Origin: Pseudomonadota bacterium
Lineage (GTDB): Bacteria; Pseudomonadota; Alphaproteobacteria; Rhizobiales; Xanthobacteraceae
NCBI GenBank assembly: GCA_023392205.1
Contig: JAEVZN010000281.1
Span: 1 to 7,410 of the forward strand
Reading direction: 5' to 3'
Length of the DNA: 7,410 nucleotides
Positions 1-6,580 of this stretch are shown here, one piece after another (position 1 is the first letter of the stretch; each line of letters begins with the position of its first letter). The translations under genes were made by a program, and so were the position numbers. The notes below the pieces were generated by a model. That model was not told where the DNA came from, made no database searches, and saw only the letters and a program-made list of their open reading frames with translations.

Positions 1-1338
1 TCCGAGCGCCAACGGCACCCAGCCGCCGTCGAATACCTTGAGCAGGTTCGCGGACAGGAAAGTCAGGTCGATGAGCAGCAGCGGCGTGACGATCGCAATT
101 GCCGCGACAAGTCCCCAGCGCCAGACCTTCCAGATCACCACGAACGCCATCAGCGCCGTCACCACCATTGTGCCGGTCACCGCGATGCCATAGGCGGATG
201 CAAGTGCGCTCGAGGAGCGAAAAAAAAGCACTAGCACCAGCACGCCGACCAGCAGAAGAAAATTCACCTGTGGCATGTAGATCTGGCCGAACAGCGACGC
301 CGAGGTGTGGCGGATCTCCAGCCTCGGCAGCAGGCCGAAGGCGATTGCCTGACTGGTGATCGAATAGGCTCCGGTAATGACCGCCTGACTTGCAATCACG
401 GTGGCTGCAGTGGCGAGCCCCACCATCGGCAGGATGGCCCATTCCGGATAGAGCAGAAAGAACGGATTCTCGATCGCCTTGGGATCGGACAGGACGAGCG
501 CGCCTTGTCCGAGATAATTGATCGTCAGAGAAGGCAGCACCACCGTGAGCCAGGCCGCGCGGATCGGGCGCTTTCCGAAATGGCCAAGGTCGGCGTAAAG
601 CGCCTCGGCGCCGGTGACCACAAGAAAGACGCCGCCCAGCGTCAACAGGCCGATAAGGCCATTGGCTGCAACAAAAGTGACCCCATAAGCTGGATTGAAT
701 GCCCGCAGCACCGACGGATTGTCGCCGATATGCCAGAGACCGGCGGCGGCGAGCGCAATGAACCAGACCAGAGTGATCGGCCCGAAAAATCTTGCAACCA
801 TTTCCGTGCCGCGTGACTGGACTGCAAACAAGCCAACCAGGATGGCTACCGCCAGCGGGACGACATAGGATTCCAGGCCGGGCGCGACGATCTTCAGTCC
901 TTCGACCGCCGAAAGCACCGAGAGCGCCGGCGTGATGATCGCATCACCGTAAAACAGGGCTGCGCTGACGACGCCCAGCGCGATGACAATTCCACCGCCG
1001 CGCTTGAGCGCGCGATGCGCCAAGGCCATCAATGCAAGGGTGCCGCCTTCCCCATTATTGTCAGCGCGCAAAAGGAGAATGACGTATTTGATCGTGACGA
1101 TTACAATCAGCGCCCAGATAATCAGAGACAGGATGCCGAGAACGGCCGCCTCGGTCGCCGGATTGCCTGCGCCCACTGCGGCCAGCACGGACTCGCGCAT
1201 CGCATAAAGCGGGCTGGTGCCGATATCGCCGTAAACCACGCCGATGCTGCCGAGCATCAACGCGAAGAAACCCGCTTTCGACCGGTCGGCCGTATGCGGG
1301 GTGCCACCGGACTCACCGGCGGCAGTGAAGGAAACCAT
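1..1338 (-). CDS. kup: Kup-family potassium uptake transporter, canonical copy (kup-1), C-terminus outside window
   Basis: Inner-membrane K+ uptake protein of the KUP/HAK/KT family, which couples K+ entry to protons. The 446 codons seen run from the start to the left window edge with no stop; family members are usually about 630 residues, so the last TM segments and the cytoplasmic C-terminal domain are missing. Visible motifs are [13 protein letters not shown] (residues 33-45), RADNNGEGG (91-99), [20 protein letters not shown] (129-148), [14 protein letters not shown], and [12 protein letters not shown] near residue 400. The residues matching the K+-site positions known from the KimA structure are all present (Asp38, Tyr45, Asp132, Thr136, Ser140 and the TGAE Glu). 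The ATG at 1338 is chosen because GGAG (1351-1348) lies 9 bases upstream and because the protein then begins with a short hydrophilic tail before TM1. It lies 205 bases downstream of a second kup on the same strand. Family call very secure; physiological role (housekeeping or low-pH K+ uptake) is inference. Confidence 0.97.
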   Translation of the reverse strand, partial: MVSFTAAGESGGTPHTADRSKAGFFALMLGSIGVVYGDIGTSPLYAMRESVLAAVGAGNPATEAAVLGILSLIIWALIVIVTIKYVILLLRADNNGEGGTLALMALAHRALKRGGGIVIALGVVSAALFYGDAIITPALSVLSAVEGLKIVAPGLESYVVPLAVAILVGLFAVQSRGTEMVARFFGPITLVWFIALAAAGLWHIGDNPSVLRAFNPAYGVTFVAANGLIGLLTLGGVFLVVTGAEALYADLGHFGKRPIRAAWLTVVLPSLTINYLGQGALVLSDPKAIENPFFLLYPEWAILPMVGLATAATVIASQAVITGAYSITSQAIAFGLLPRLEIRHTSASLFGQIYMPQVNFLLLVGVLVLVLFFRSSSALASAYGIAVTGTMVVTALMAFVVIWKVWRWGLVAAIAIVTPLLLIDLTFLSANLLKVFDGGWVPLALG

Positions 1339-1543
1339 AGCGGGACACTCCGAGATTGCTGCACCGCGAAATGCGGGCGCGCCGTATAACGCCGATCGCG
1401 CCCCCGCGCCTCATCCGATACATTGCAAAGGCGCGCGGCCAGCCATGCAGAAATGCACACGCCGCTTCCAACGCAGCCGCAAGCTATTGAACGTTATCCG
1501 CTTTATCCATATCGGATCACGCCGGCGTGAGAGCCGCCAGGCC
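1339..1543 (-). other. Intergenic region between the two kup genes
   Basis: This 205-base spacer separates the stop of kup-2 from the start of kup-1, both read leftward. It holds a perfect 14-base palindrome close to the kup-2 stop (see separate entry), an 8-base inverted pair ATCCGATA (1413-1420) / TATCGGAT (1510-1517), and a direct repeat ATGCA-GAA-ATGCA (1445-1457). I see no convincing -35/-10 pair and no reading frame resembling a gene. The length suggests that kup-1 may have its own promoter, but the sequence does not prove this. Confidence 0.5.
1517..1530. repeat. Perfect 14-bp palindrome just downstream of kup-2
   Basis: TCACGCCGGCGTGA is its own reverse complement and begins 14 bases after the kup-2 stop codon in the direction of transcription. 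As RNA it could fold into a 5-bp stem with a CCGG loop. No T-tract follows on the minus strand, so it is a poor intrinsic terminator. It could instead be a weak transcript-end or RNA-protecting hairpin, or a dimer-binding site. Function unknown. Confidence 0.4.
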
Positions 1544-3487
1544 TCAGACTGTGACTTGCGTGCCCACTTCCACCACGCGGCCGGTGGGAATCTGGAAGAA
1601 GTCGGTGGCGTCGCTGGCGCTGCGGGCCAGCCGGATGAACAGCCGGTCCTGCCACGCGGGCATGCCCGATTGAGGCGAGGCCTTGAGCGAGCGGCGCGAG
1701 AGAAAGAACGACGTCGACATGATGTCGAAAGTCCAGCCCTGCTTTCGCGCAATGGCAAGTGCCTTCGGGATGTTCGGTTGCTCCATGAATCCGAATGTCA
1801 GCGTGACCTTGCTGAAATGCGGAGACAAAGGCGTCATGATGACCCGGTCCTCGTCGCGCACGCGCGGCGTATCCGCGGAGACGATTGTCAGGACGACATT
1901 GTGTTCGTGCAGCACCTTGTTGTGCTTGAGGTTATGCATCAGGGCTGTCGGCGCAAAGGCAGGATCGCTGGTCAGGAACACCGCAGTCCCTTTGACAACA
2001 TGCGGCGGCTTTTTCTCCAGCGTGCTGAGCAGGGAATCCAGCGGGATTTCCTGCTTGCGGGTCTTCTGCTGCAGGAATGACGAGCCCCGCCGCCAGGTGA
2101 GCATGACCACCACGATCGCAATGCCGAACAGGACCGGCACCCATGCGCCGTCGAGTATCTTGAGCATGGTGGCGACAAGGAACGCGCCATCGATCAGGAC
2201 GAACGGCCCCATCACCAGCGCCACCCAGATCAGGCGCCAGTTCCACAATTTCCAGATCACGATGATGCCGAGCAGGGTCGCCATCAGTTCGACCGTCGCC
2301 ACCGCCAGCACATAGGCCGACGCCAGCGCGCTCGAGGACTTGAACATCAGCACCAGCAGGATCACGCCGACCAGCAAGGTCATGTTCACGCGCGGCATAT
2401 AGATCTGCCCGTAATGCGTGGCCGAGGTGTGCCGGATTTCAAAGCGCGGCAGCAGGCCCAACTGGATCGCCTGCTGTGTCAGCGAATAGGCGCCGGTGAT
2501 GACCGCCTGGCTCGCAATCACGGTGGCGGCGGTCGCCAGAATGACCATCGCGATCAGCATGAGTTCGGGCACAAGGGCAAAAAACGGATCTGCCACTGCC
2601 ACGGGATCGCGCAGCACCAATGCGCCCTGCCCGAAATAGTTGATCAGCAGCGCCGGGAGCACCAGCAGAAACCACGCCGTCTCGATCGGCTTGCGTCCGA
2701 AATGCCCGAGATCGGCATAGAGCGCTTCGCCGCCGGTCACCACCAGGAAGACCGCGCCGAGCGTGATCAGCCCGATCCATCCGTTGCTGGCGAGGAATAC
2801 GGCACCATAATAGGGATTCAGCGCATGCAGCACGGCGGGATAGGCCGTGACCTGAATGGCACCCAGAATTGCAATCACCACAAACCAGATCAGCGTGATC
2901 GGCCCGAACAGCGCCGCCATGCGGCCGGTCCCGCGCGACTGCAACGCGAACAGGCCGACCAGAATGACGATGGTGAGCGGCACGATATACGGATCGAAAA
3001 CGGGAGATACCGCCTTCAGGCCCTCGACGGCCGACATCACGGACAGGGCCGGCGTGATGAACGACGAGCCATAGAACATCGCAGCGCCGATGATGCCCAG
3101 CATCAGCACCAGTGGCGTGCGCTTGCCGAGCGCGCGGAAAGCCAAAGCGGTGAGCGACAGGGTTCCGCCCTCGCCGTTATTGTCGGCGCGCAGCAGGATC
3201 AGGATGTATTTGAGCGTCACCACCAGGATCAGCGACCAGACGATCAGCGACAGAACACCGAGCACGGTCGTCTGGGTGGCAATCGCCTCGCCGCTTGCGG
3301 CGTTGACGGCCTCGCGAAACGCGTAAAGCGGACTCGTGCCGATATCGCCATAGACGACCCCGACGCTGCCCAGCGTGAGCTTCCAGAAATTGGCGCGACC
3401 GTGCCCCGGCCCATGCAGACCTTCGGCGGTACCGGCAGGCGGCCTCGAACCGGACGCATCCGGCGAAGCAGCAGGTGGCTGGGTCAT
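1544..3487 (-). CDS. kup: Kup-family potassium transporter, divergent copy (kup-2)
   Basis: Complete 647-residue inner-membrane K+ carrier of the KUP family, of normal length. After a Pro/Ala/Gly-rich N-terminal tail (1-35) come [13 protein letters not shown] (43-55), RADNNGEGG (100-108), SAVEGL (152-157), [14 protein letters not shown] (251-264), [16 protein letters not shown] (325-340) and an LDGAWVP motif (446-451). A hydrophilic cytoplasmic C-terminal domain follows from about 466 and ends in [18 protein letters not shown]. Two family motifs are changed. TM3 reads [12 protein letters not shown] (138-149), where the neighbouring kup has GDA, so Ser141 replaces a conserved Asp; and [10 protein letters not shown] (392-401) replaces YGIAVTGTM. 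Asp48, Tyr55, Thr145, Ser149, Thr251 and Glu254 of the expected ion path remain. The ATG at 3487 is preferred over an in-frame start at 3562 because AGGGGA lies 4 bases upstream. It sits 126 bases downstream of motB and 205 upstream of the second kup. It is certainly a Kup homologue, but altered ion affinity or selectivity is possible and untested. Confidence 0.97.
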   Translation of the reverse strand: MTQPPAASPDASGSRPPAGTAEGLHGPGHGRANFWKLTLGSVGVVYGDIGTSPLYAFREAVNAASGEAIATQTTVLGVLSLIVWSLILVVTLKYILILLRADNNGEGGTLSLTALAFRALGKRTPLVLMLGIIGAAMFYGSSFITPALSVMSAVEGLKAVSPVFDPYIVPLTIVILVGLFALQSRGTGRMAALFGPITLIWFVVIAILGAIQVTAYPAVLHALNPYYGAVFLASNGWIGLITLGAVFLVVTGGEALYADLGHFGRKPIETAWFLLVLPALLINYFGQGALVLRDPVAVADPFFALVPELMLIAMVILATAATVIASQAVITGAYSLTQQAIQLGLLPRFEIRHTSATHYGQIYMPRVNMTLLVGVILLVLMFKSSSALASAYVLAVATVELMATLLGIIVIWKLWNWRLIWVALVMGPFVLIDGAFLVATMLKILDGAWVPVLFGIAIVVVMLTWRRGSSFLQQKTRKQEIPLDSLLSTLEKKPPHVVKGTAVFLTSDPAFAPTALMHNLKHNKVLHEHNVVLTIVSADTPRVRDEDRVIMTPLSPHFSKVTLTFGFMEQPNIPKALAIARKQGWTFDIMSTSFFLSRRSLKASPQSGMPAWQDRLFIRLARSASDATDFFQIPTGRVVEVGTQVTV

Positions 3488-3492
3488 CGTGT

Positions 3493-3503
3493 CCCCTGAG
3501 GGG
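3493..3503 (-). promoter_or_regulatory. kup-2 ribosome site inside a tight CCCC/GGGG dyad
   Basis: Read on the minus strand, the bases just before the kup-2 start are CCCC-TCA-GGGG followed by ACACG and the ATG. The GGGG half is the core of the Shine-Dalgarno sequence that fixes the start at 3487. The 4-bp GC stem with a 3-base loop could compete with ribosome binding, though a stem this short is only marginally stable. Confidence 0.4.
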
Positions 3504-3527
3504 TTCGCAAGCCGCAAGAGGCGCGGG

Positions 3528-3554
3528 ATTATCGCACGGCTTCCTGCACCGCAA
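3528..3554 (-). promoter_or_regulatory. Possible sigma-70-type promoter for kup-2
   Basis: On the minus strand TTGCGG (3554-3549) is followed after 15 bases by GATAAT (3533-3528), about 40 bases before the kup-2 start. The -10 element is good, but the spacer is shorter than the usual 16-18 bases and the -35 matches only partly. The alternative is that kup-2 is read from the motAB transcript. Low confidence. Confidence 0.25.
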
Positions 3555-3613
3555 GGGCGCAACCCGACACAGGCCGATTTAAGCGCAGTCGGGCCAGAAT
3601 CCGGTTGACAAAC

Positions 3614-4444
3614 TTATGGCTGCAGGTCGGGCGGGACGGCCGGCGCTTCGCGCATCAGCGTAATGGTCACGCGGCGATTTGCGGCAATATACGGATCGTC
3701 CGGGAACAGCGGCTGGGTGTCGGCCCGTCCGGCCACCATGTAGAAGTGCGACACCGGCACACCGGCTTCGGCGAGAATCTGCCGGATTGCATTGGCGCGA
3801 TCCGCCGACAGGTCCCAGGGACCATAGCCCGGACGCGCCGGCACACGCGACGCCGATGTGTGACCGGAAATCGAAAGCCGGTACGGCATCTGCTTGAACT
3901 GGGCGGCGAATTTCTCCACCAGCTGCCGGGTGCGCTCGTAGGGCAATTTCGAGCCGTCCGGGAACATCGAGCGGCCGTCCTGATCGACGATCTCGATATT
4001 CAGGCCGTCCTCGGTCTCTTCCATCATGATGTGTTTGGAGATCTCGGTGATCTCCGGCATCTCCTGCAGGGCCTGACGCAGCGAGGCGGAGGCCAGCGCG
4101 AAACCTGCATCCCGTTTCATGCGCGTCCCGAAGGCCCGGCTGTGATCCTTGTCGTCGGGGCTCGGTGTCGCCGAGGCATCGGCCGGGTTGATCTTGTCGA
4201 CATTCTTGATGCGCGGCCGCGTCGGCAAACCGTCGACTTCGATGATCCCGGAATATCTCACATTCTGCTGCACGCCGAAGGCATCGCGCATGGAGCCCGC
4301 AACGATCTGCAGCTTGGCCTGATCCTGCGTCGAGAACGCGACCAGCATCACGAAAAACGCGACCAGCAGAGCCATCAGATCTGCGAAGGTCACGAACCAG
4401 CCGTGACCTCCGGCATGTCCGTCGCCGCGCTTTTTCTTCGCCAT
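3614..4444 (-). CDS. motB: Flagellar motor stator protein MotB (PomB-like, OmpA-type C-terminus)
   Basis: 276-residue stator subunit that, with MotA, forms the ion channel powering flagellar rotation and anchors it to peptidoglycan. A short basic cytoplasmic start (MAKKKR) is followed by one TM helix, about 16-38, with the TFADLMALLVAFFVMLVAFS signature; Asp22 matches the essential ion-carrying Asp (Asp32 of E. coli MotB). The juxtamembrane stretch KLQIVAGSMRDAFGVQQNVR (44-63) resembles the PomB plug/linker. A linker rich in Pro and Asp (about 85-105) leads to an OmpA-like peptidoglycan-binding domain, about 145-265, with LSISGHTSASR (190-200), WDLSADRANAIRQIL (210-224) and ANRRVTITL (255-263). 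The start has AAGGAG 8 bases upstream. motB starts 24 bases after motA and in the same frame, so the two are an operon pair. Whether it conducts H+ or Na+ cannot be told from sequence alone. It could be a secondary stator beside another motAB set elsewhere in the genome. Confidence 0.94.
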   Translation of the reverse strand: MAKKKRGDGHAGGHGWFVTFADLMALLVAFFVMLVAFSTQDQAKLQIVAGSMRDAFGVQQNVRYSGIIEVDGLPTRPRIKNVDKINPADASATPSPDDKDHSRAFGTRMKRDAGFALASASLRQALQEMPEITEISKHIMMEETEDGLNIEIVDQDGRSMFPDGSKLPYERTRQLVEKFAAQFKQMPYRLSISGHTSASRVPARPGYGPWDLSADRANAIRQILAEAGVPVSHFYMVAGRADTQPLFPDDPYIAANRRVTITLMREAPAVPPDLQP

Positions 4445-4459
4445 GCGCCTTTCTCCTTC

Positions 4460-4480
4460 GCGCCGGCATCAGGCCGGCGC
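4460..4480 (-). promoter_or_regulatory. Intercistronic hairpin spanning the motA stop codon
   Basis: On the minus strand GCGCCGGC-CTGAT-GCCGGCGC forms a perfect 8-bp, all-GC stem with a 5-base loop. The loop contains the motA TGA stop. The motB Shine-Dalgarno (AAGGAG, 4458-4453) begins 1 base past the stem. A ribosome finishing motA must melt this stem, which would suit translational coupling that sets the MotA:MotB ratio. No T-run follows, so it is not an intrinsic terminator. The structure is seen directly in the sequence; the regulatory role is inferred. Confidence 0.6.
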
Positions 4481-5242
4481 AAGTTCCTCGGCGTCGTGGC
4501 GATGCTTTTCCGGCAGATAGGCGAGCAGCATCTCGCGCACCAAAGCCGGCGATTTGGATTCCCGCATCATCAGGATGCCGTCGATGATCAGGGTCCGGTT
4601 GATTTCCTCGTCGACGAGCTTCAGATGCAGCTTGTCGGCAATCGGCAGGCAGAACAGATTGGCAAGGCCCGCACCGTAGAACGTCGCGAGCAAGGCGACG
4701 GCCATATAGGGGCCGAGCTTGGACGGGTCGCTCATATTGGCGAACATCTGCACCATGCCGATCAGGGTCGCCACCATGCCGAAAGCCGGCGCGCAATCGC
4801 CGATGGACCGGTAGATTTTCTGGCCCTCGTCGAGATGGGTCAGGAAGTTGTCGCGGTCCCGCTCCAGATTGTCGCGAATGAAGTCGACGTCATAGCCGTC
4901 GGCGACATAGCGCACGCCTTTCGCGAGAAATGGGTCTGACACCTCGACCTTTTCCAGCCCGATCGGCCCCTGTTTGCGCGCAACCTCCGCAAGCGCTGCG
5001 ATTTCGTCGATCAATTCGCGCTGGCTCGTACGCCGCAACGCGAACGCAAACCGCATCCCGAGCGGCATGCCGTGGAAAATCGAGTTGAGCGGAAACCTGA
5101 TCAGCGTCGCGGCAAACGCGCCGCCGAAAATGGCGATGAAGGCATGTGAATCGAGAAACATGCTGAGTTCGCCACCCATCAGAATCAGGGTGACGAGAAC
5201 GCCCATGCCGGCGATCAGGCCCAGGCCGGTTGCAATATCCAT
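4469..5242 (-). CDS. motA: Flagellar motor stator protein MotA (PomA-like)
   Basis: 257-residue, four-helix inner-membrane subunit of the flagellar stator; its cytoplasmic loop works against FliG of the rotor. TM1 is about 4-22 and TM2 about 34-52 (FIAIFGGAFAATLIRFPL, PomA-like). The large cytoplasmic loop, about 53-148, carries the charged stretch RKQGPIGLEKVEV (89-101) in the region that contacts FliG in known stators. TM3 has GDCAPAFGMVATLIGMVQMF (148-167), with Pro173 just after it, and TM4 has GPYMAVALLATFYGAGLANL (177-196) followed by CLPIADKL. Length matches the short PomA/MotA class of about 250 residues. ATG at 5242 has TGAGG 9 bases upstream. It is the first gene of the motAB pair. 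Neighbours show no other flagellar genes in the window, so it appears detached from a main flagellar cluster. ExbB/TolQ is excluded by the MotB partner and the four-helix pattern. Confidence 0.94.
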   Translation of the reverse strand: MDIATGLGLIAGMGVLVTLILMGGELSMFLDSHAFIAIFGGAFAATLIRFPLNSIFHGMPLGMRFAFALRRTSQRELIDEIAALAEVARKQGPIGLEKVEVSDPFLAKGVRYVADGYDVDFIRDNLERDRDNFLTHLDEGQKIYRSIGDCAPAFGMVATLIGMVQMFANMSDPSKLGPYMAVALLATFYGAGLANLFCLPIADKLHLKLVDEEINRTLIIDGILMMRESKSPALVREMLLAYLPEKHRHDAEELAPA

Positions 5243-5516
5243 GAAACGCTACCTCAAACGCATAGGCGACAACGGAACGGCCCCGAAAGCAGCTAACTTC
5301 ACCACATTAGGCAGGGGTCCATTAAGGTTGAGTAAATGCTAAGGAACTGTCGCACCCCATATCCGTCAATGACTTAGCGTGGGAAAAAGAGAGCCGCGCG
5401 AAAGGTGCTTCTCGTGTCGGCGCGTGGTGAGCAAAACCAATGGTTAGCGCGATGCTAAGTCTTCCCATCGGCAGACAATGATACTCAAACTCTCCTGTTC
5501 GGCTTGTCCGGGCGAA
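5243..5516 (-). promoter_or_regulatory. Upstream region of motA with two CtrA-like sites
   Basis: A 274-base gap without a gene precedes motA. Two sites on the minus strand resemble the CtrA consensus TTAA-N7-TTAA. The first, at 5322-5336, is TTTA-N7-TTAA (one mismatch), 80 bases before the motA start. The second, at 5444-5458, is TTAG-N7-CTAA followed by CCAT, where CTAACCAT matches 7 of 8 bases of the TTAACCAT half-site; it is also a TTAGC/GCTAA dyad. The octamer ATGCTAAG occurs twice (5336-5343 and 5452-5459), with a reversed CTTAGC at 5371. CtrA is known to control motility genes in alphaproteobacteria, but the matches are imperfect. I see no confident -35/-10 or sigma-28 element. Confidence 0.35.
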
Positions 5517-6266
5517 TTAGGGATCGCGGGCGAGCAGGTCGCGAAGTCCAGTGTCGGGAATAACGCATGGCGCGTCATATCTGTCGAAGTAGGCCCAATC
5601 ACGAACTTGATCGTTGGCCGCTTTGAAGGCATCTCCACGCGTCATTTTTATTTTTGCAAAATACTCCCTGCTTTGAATGGGATAATGATTTAGCTGCAAC
5701 TCGACATTGTCCGAAATGACACGTCTCGCGTCGATGTCCCAGACCTTGTGGATGTCAAATTGATGGTCGCAATTCATGGCGGATGTGCGAACGAGCCACT
5801 TGCTGTATGCATGCGCTGCAATTTTAGGTCTTTTGGTAACAATATCGCATCGCAAACTTGATGAGTGCCTATCAAATCCGCCCGACCCAAACATCGTCCA
5901 ATTAGTGTAGACGAGATCAACAACTGAATATTGCCGCAAAACGATTTTGAATTTGCGCGCATGTCTAAAGAACCAGAATTCGTCAAGGTCGGCGACCATC
6001 AGCCAGTCTACGCGCTTGCGAATGTTGAACACATGCATAGCGTTCCGGTAATGGGCAATTTGCTGGTACCGCTCGGGTAGCTCAATCAAGTCGATGCGAT
6101 TGGAATGAGGGTGTCCTCTGGCTAAAGCTACACTTTCATCCCCACTTCCATTATCGATGAGGAAAATACGGTCAACGCCGATCCAAAAGTAATGGTCTAG
6201 CCACTCCCGGATGTTCATCGCCTCGTCCTTCATGATGGCGAGAACGCCTAAGGTTTGATCGCTCAC
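5517..6266 (-). CDS. Glycosyltransferase, GT2-like fold (Glyco_tranf_2_4 / GT92-like group)
   Basis: Predicted 249-residue cytoplasmic or peripheral glycosyltransferase with no TM segment. Family hallmarks in order are LAIMKDEAMNIREWLDHY (9-26), GVDRIFLIDNGSGD (30-43), the metal/nucleotide-sugar motif VADLDEFW (91-98, with the DxD-type DLD), NWTMFGSGG (122-130) and the terminal NHYPIQSREYFAKIKMTRGD (193-212). The donor and acceptor cannot be read from sequence; cell-surface polysaccharide is the usual context for such enzymes. GTG at 6266 is chosen as start because AGAGGGG lies 7 bases upstream and the protein then begins right before the first beta strand; an in-frame TTG at 6368 would add 34 residues without a family match. 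GC is about 33-50% in sampled 60-base lines against about 68% in an mmsA line, suggesting horizontal acquisition. It is isolated, with no other sugar genes nearby. Family sure, function open. Confidence 0.85.
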   Translation of the reverse strand: MSDQTLGVLAIMKDEAMNIREWLDHYFWIGVDRIFLIDNGSGDESVALARGHPHSNRIDLIELPERYQQIAHYRNAMHVFNIRKRVDWLMVADLDEFWFFRHARKFKIVLRQYSVVDLVYTNWTMFGSGGFDRHSSSLRCDIVTKRPKIAAHAYSKWLVRTSAMNCDHQFDIHKVWDIDARRVISDNVELQLNHYPIQSREYFAKIKMTRGDAFKAANDQVRDWAYFDRYDAPCVIPDTGLRDLLARDP

Positions 6267-6315
6267 CGTAGGTCCCCTCTTTATCGCGGAGTTCAAACCG
6301 CCCGCGGCGCCCGTA

Positions 6316-6345
6316 TGATAACTCAATGCAGCAAGCGTTTGCCAA
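6316..6345 (-). promoter_or_regulatory. Possible promoter for the glycosyltransferase
   Basis: On the minus strand TTGGCA (6345-6340) and TTATCA (6321-6316) are separated by 18 bases and lie about 50 bases before the GTG start. Spacing is acceptable and both hexamers match sigma-70 consensus at most positions. This supports transcription from within the AT-richer segment, but remains a pattern match only. Confidence 0.3.
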
Positions 6346-6535
6346 CCTCCGATTGCATTCTGTCCCAAGTGGTGAGCGGGGCTGCGCTACGCCTATCCGT
6401 TCAAGATTATCGCGCCAGCCAGCCTGCTCTCCGGGAGAACGACGGTCAGTCGCGTAGCAACCACTGGCGACGGTCTGGATGAACGCCCACTGGCACCGGC
6501 ACCCATGCTTTGCGCTCGTTGCCGGGCTGCGCTAT

Positions 6536-6580
6536 CTGACGGCGGCCGCGTGCAGCGGCGGCGCGCCGCCCGGTCGTCAG
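6536..6580 (+). repeat. GC-rich imperfect hairpin in the mmsA leader
   Basis: The outer arms CTGACGGC (6536-6543) and GGTCGTCAG (6572-6580) pair over 8 positions, including one G-T pair. Inside lie GCCGC/GCGGC arms and a perfect 14-base palindrome GGCGGCGCGCCGCC (6557-6570). The element ends 38 bases before the mmsA ATG. It lacks a following T-run. It may be an RNA leader structure, a repeat-type palindrome left in intergenic DNA, or chance in GC-rich sequence. Confidence 0.35.

Noticed and set aside
307..816. Plus-strand open frame of 169 codons opposite kup-1
   Set aside because: Antisense shadow of a strongly conserved membrane protein; composition is arginine/glutamine-rich and resembles no family.
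1445..1457. ATGCA-GAA-ATGCA direct repeat between the kup genes as a response-regulator site
   Set aside because: Half-sites of 5 bases are too short, and the 8-base period does not match the usual 10-11-base regulator spacing.
2414..3499. Long plus-strand frame of 361 codons opposite kup-2
   Set aside because: It mirrors the codon pattern of the Kup gene on the other strand, is rich in His/Gln/Arg/Asp and has no recognisable domain. High GC produces such long antisense frames.
3563..3593. CCCGAC...GTCGGG inverted repeat after motB as a terminator
   Set aside because: Only 6 bp with a 19-base loop and no T-tract in the direction of transcription.
3579..4796. Minus-strand frame of 405 codons across motA and motB
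   Set aside because: It is a shifted frame over two well-supported stator genes; the peptide is arginine-rich and without motifs.
3605..4939. Plus-strand frame of 444 codons opposite motB and motA
   Set aside because: Antisense to two real genes with clear domains; no family resemblance.
5470..5480. GCCGATGG as a sigma-28 flagellar -10 element for motA
   Set aside because: No TAAA-like -35 at the right spacing and more than 200 bases from motA.
6266..6368. Upstream TTG start that would extend the glycosyltransferase by 34 residues
   Set aside because: The added residues show no family similarity and no ribosome site was seen, whereas GTG at 6266 has AGAGGGG 7 bases upstream.
6379..6534. 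11-base direct repeat GGGCTGCGCTA as insertion target-site duplication
   Set aside because: The 134 bases between copies contain no transposase remnant or terminal inverted repeats; chance or minor duplication in GC-rich DNA is simpler.
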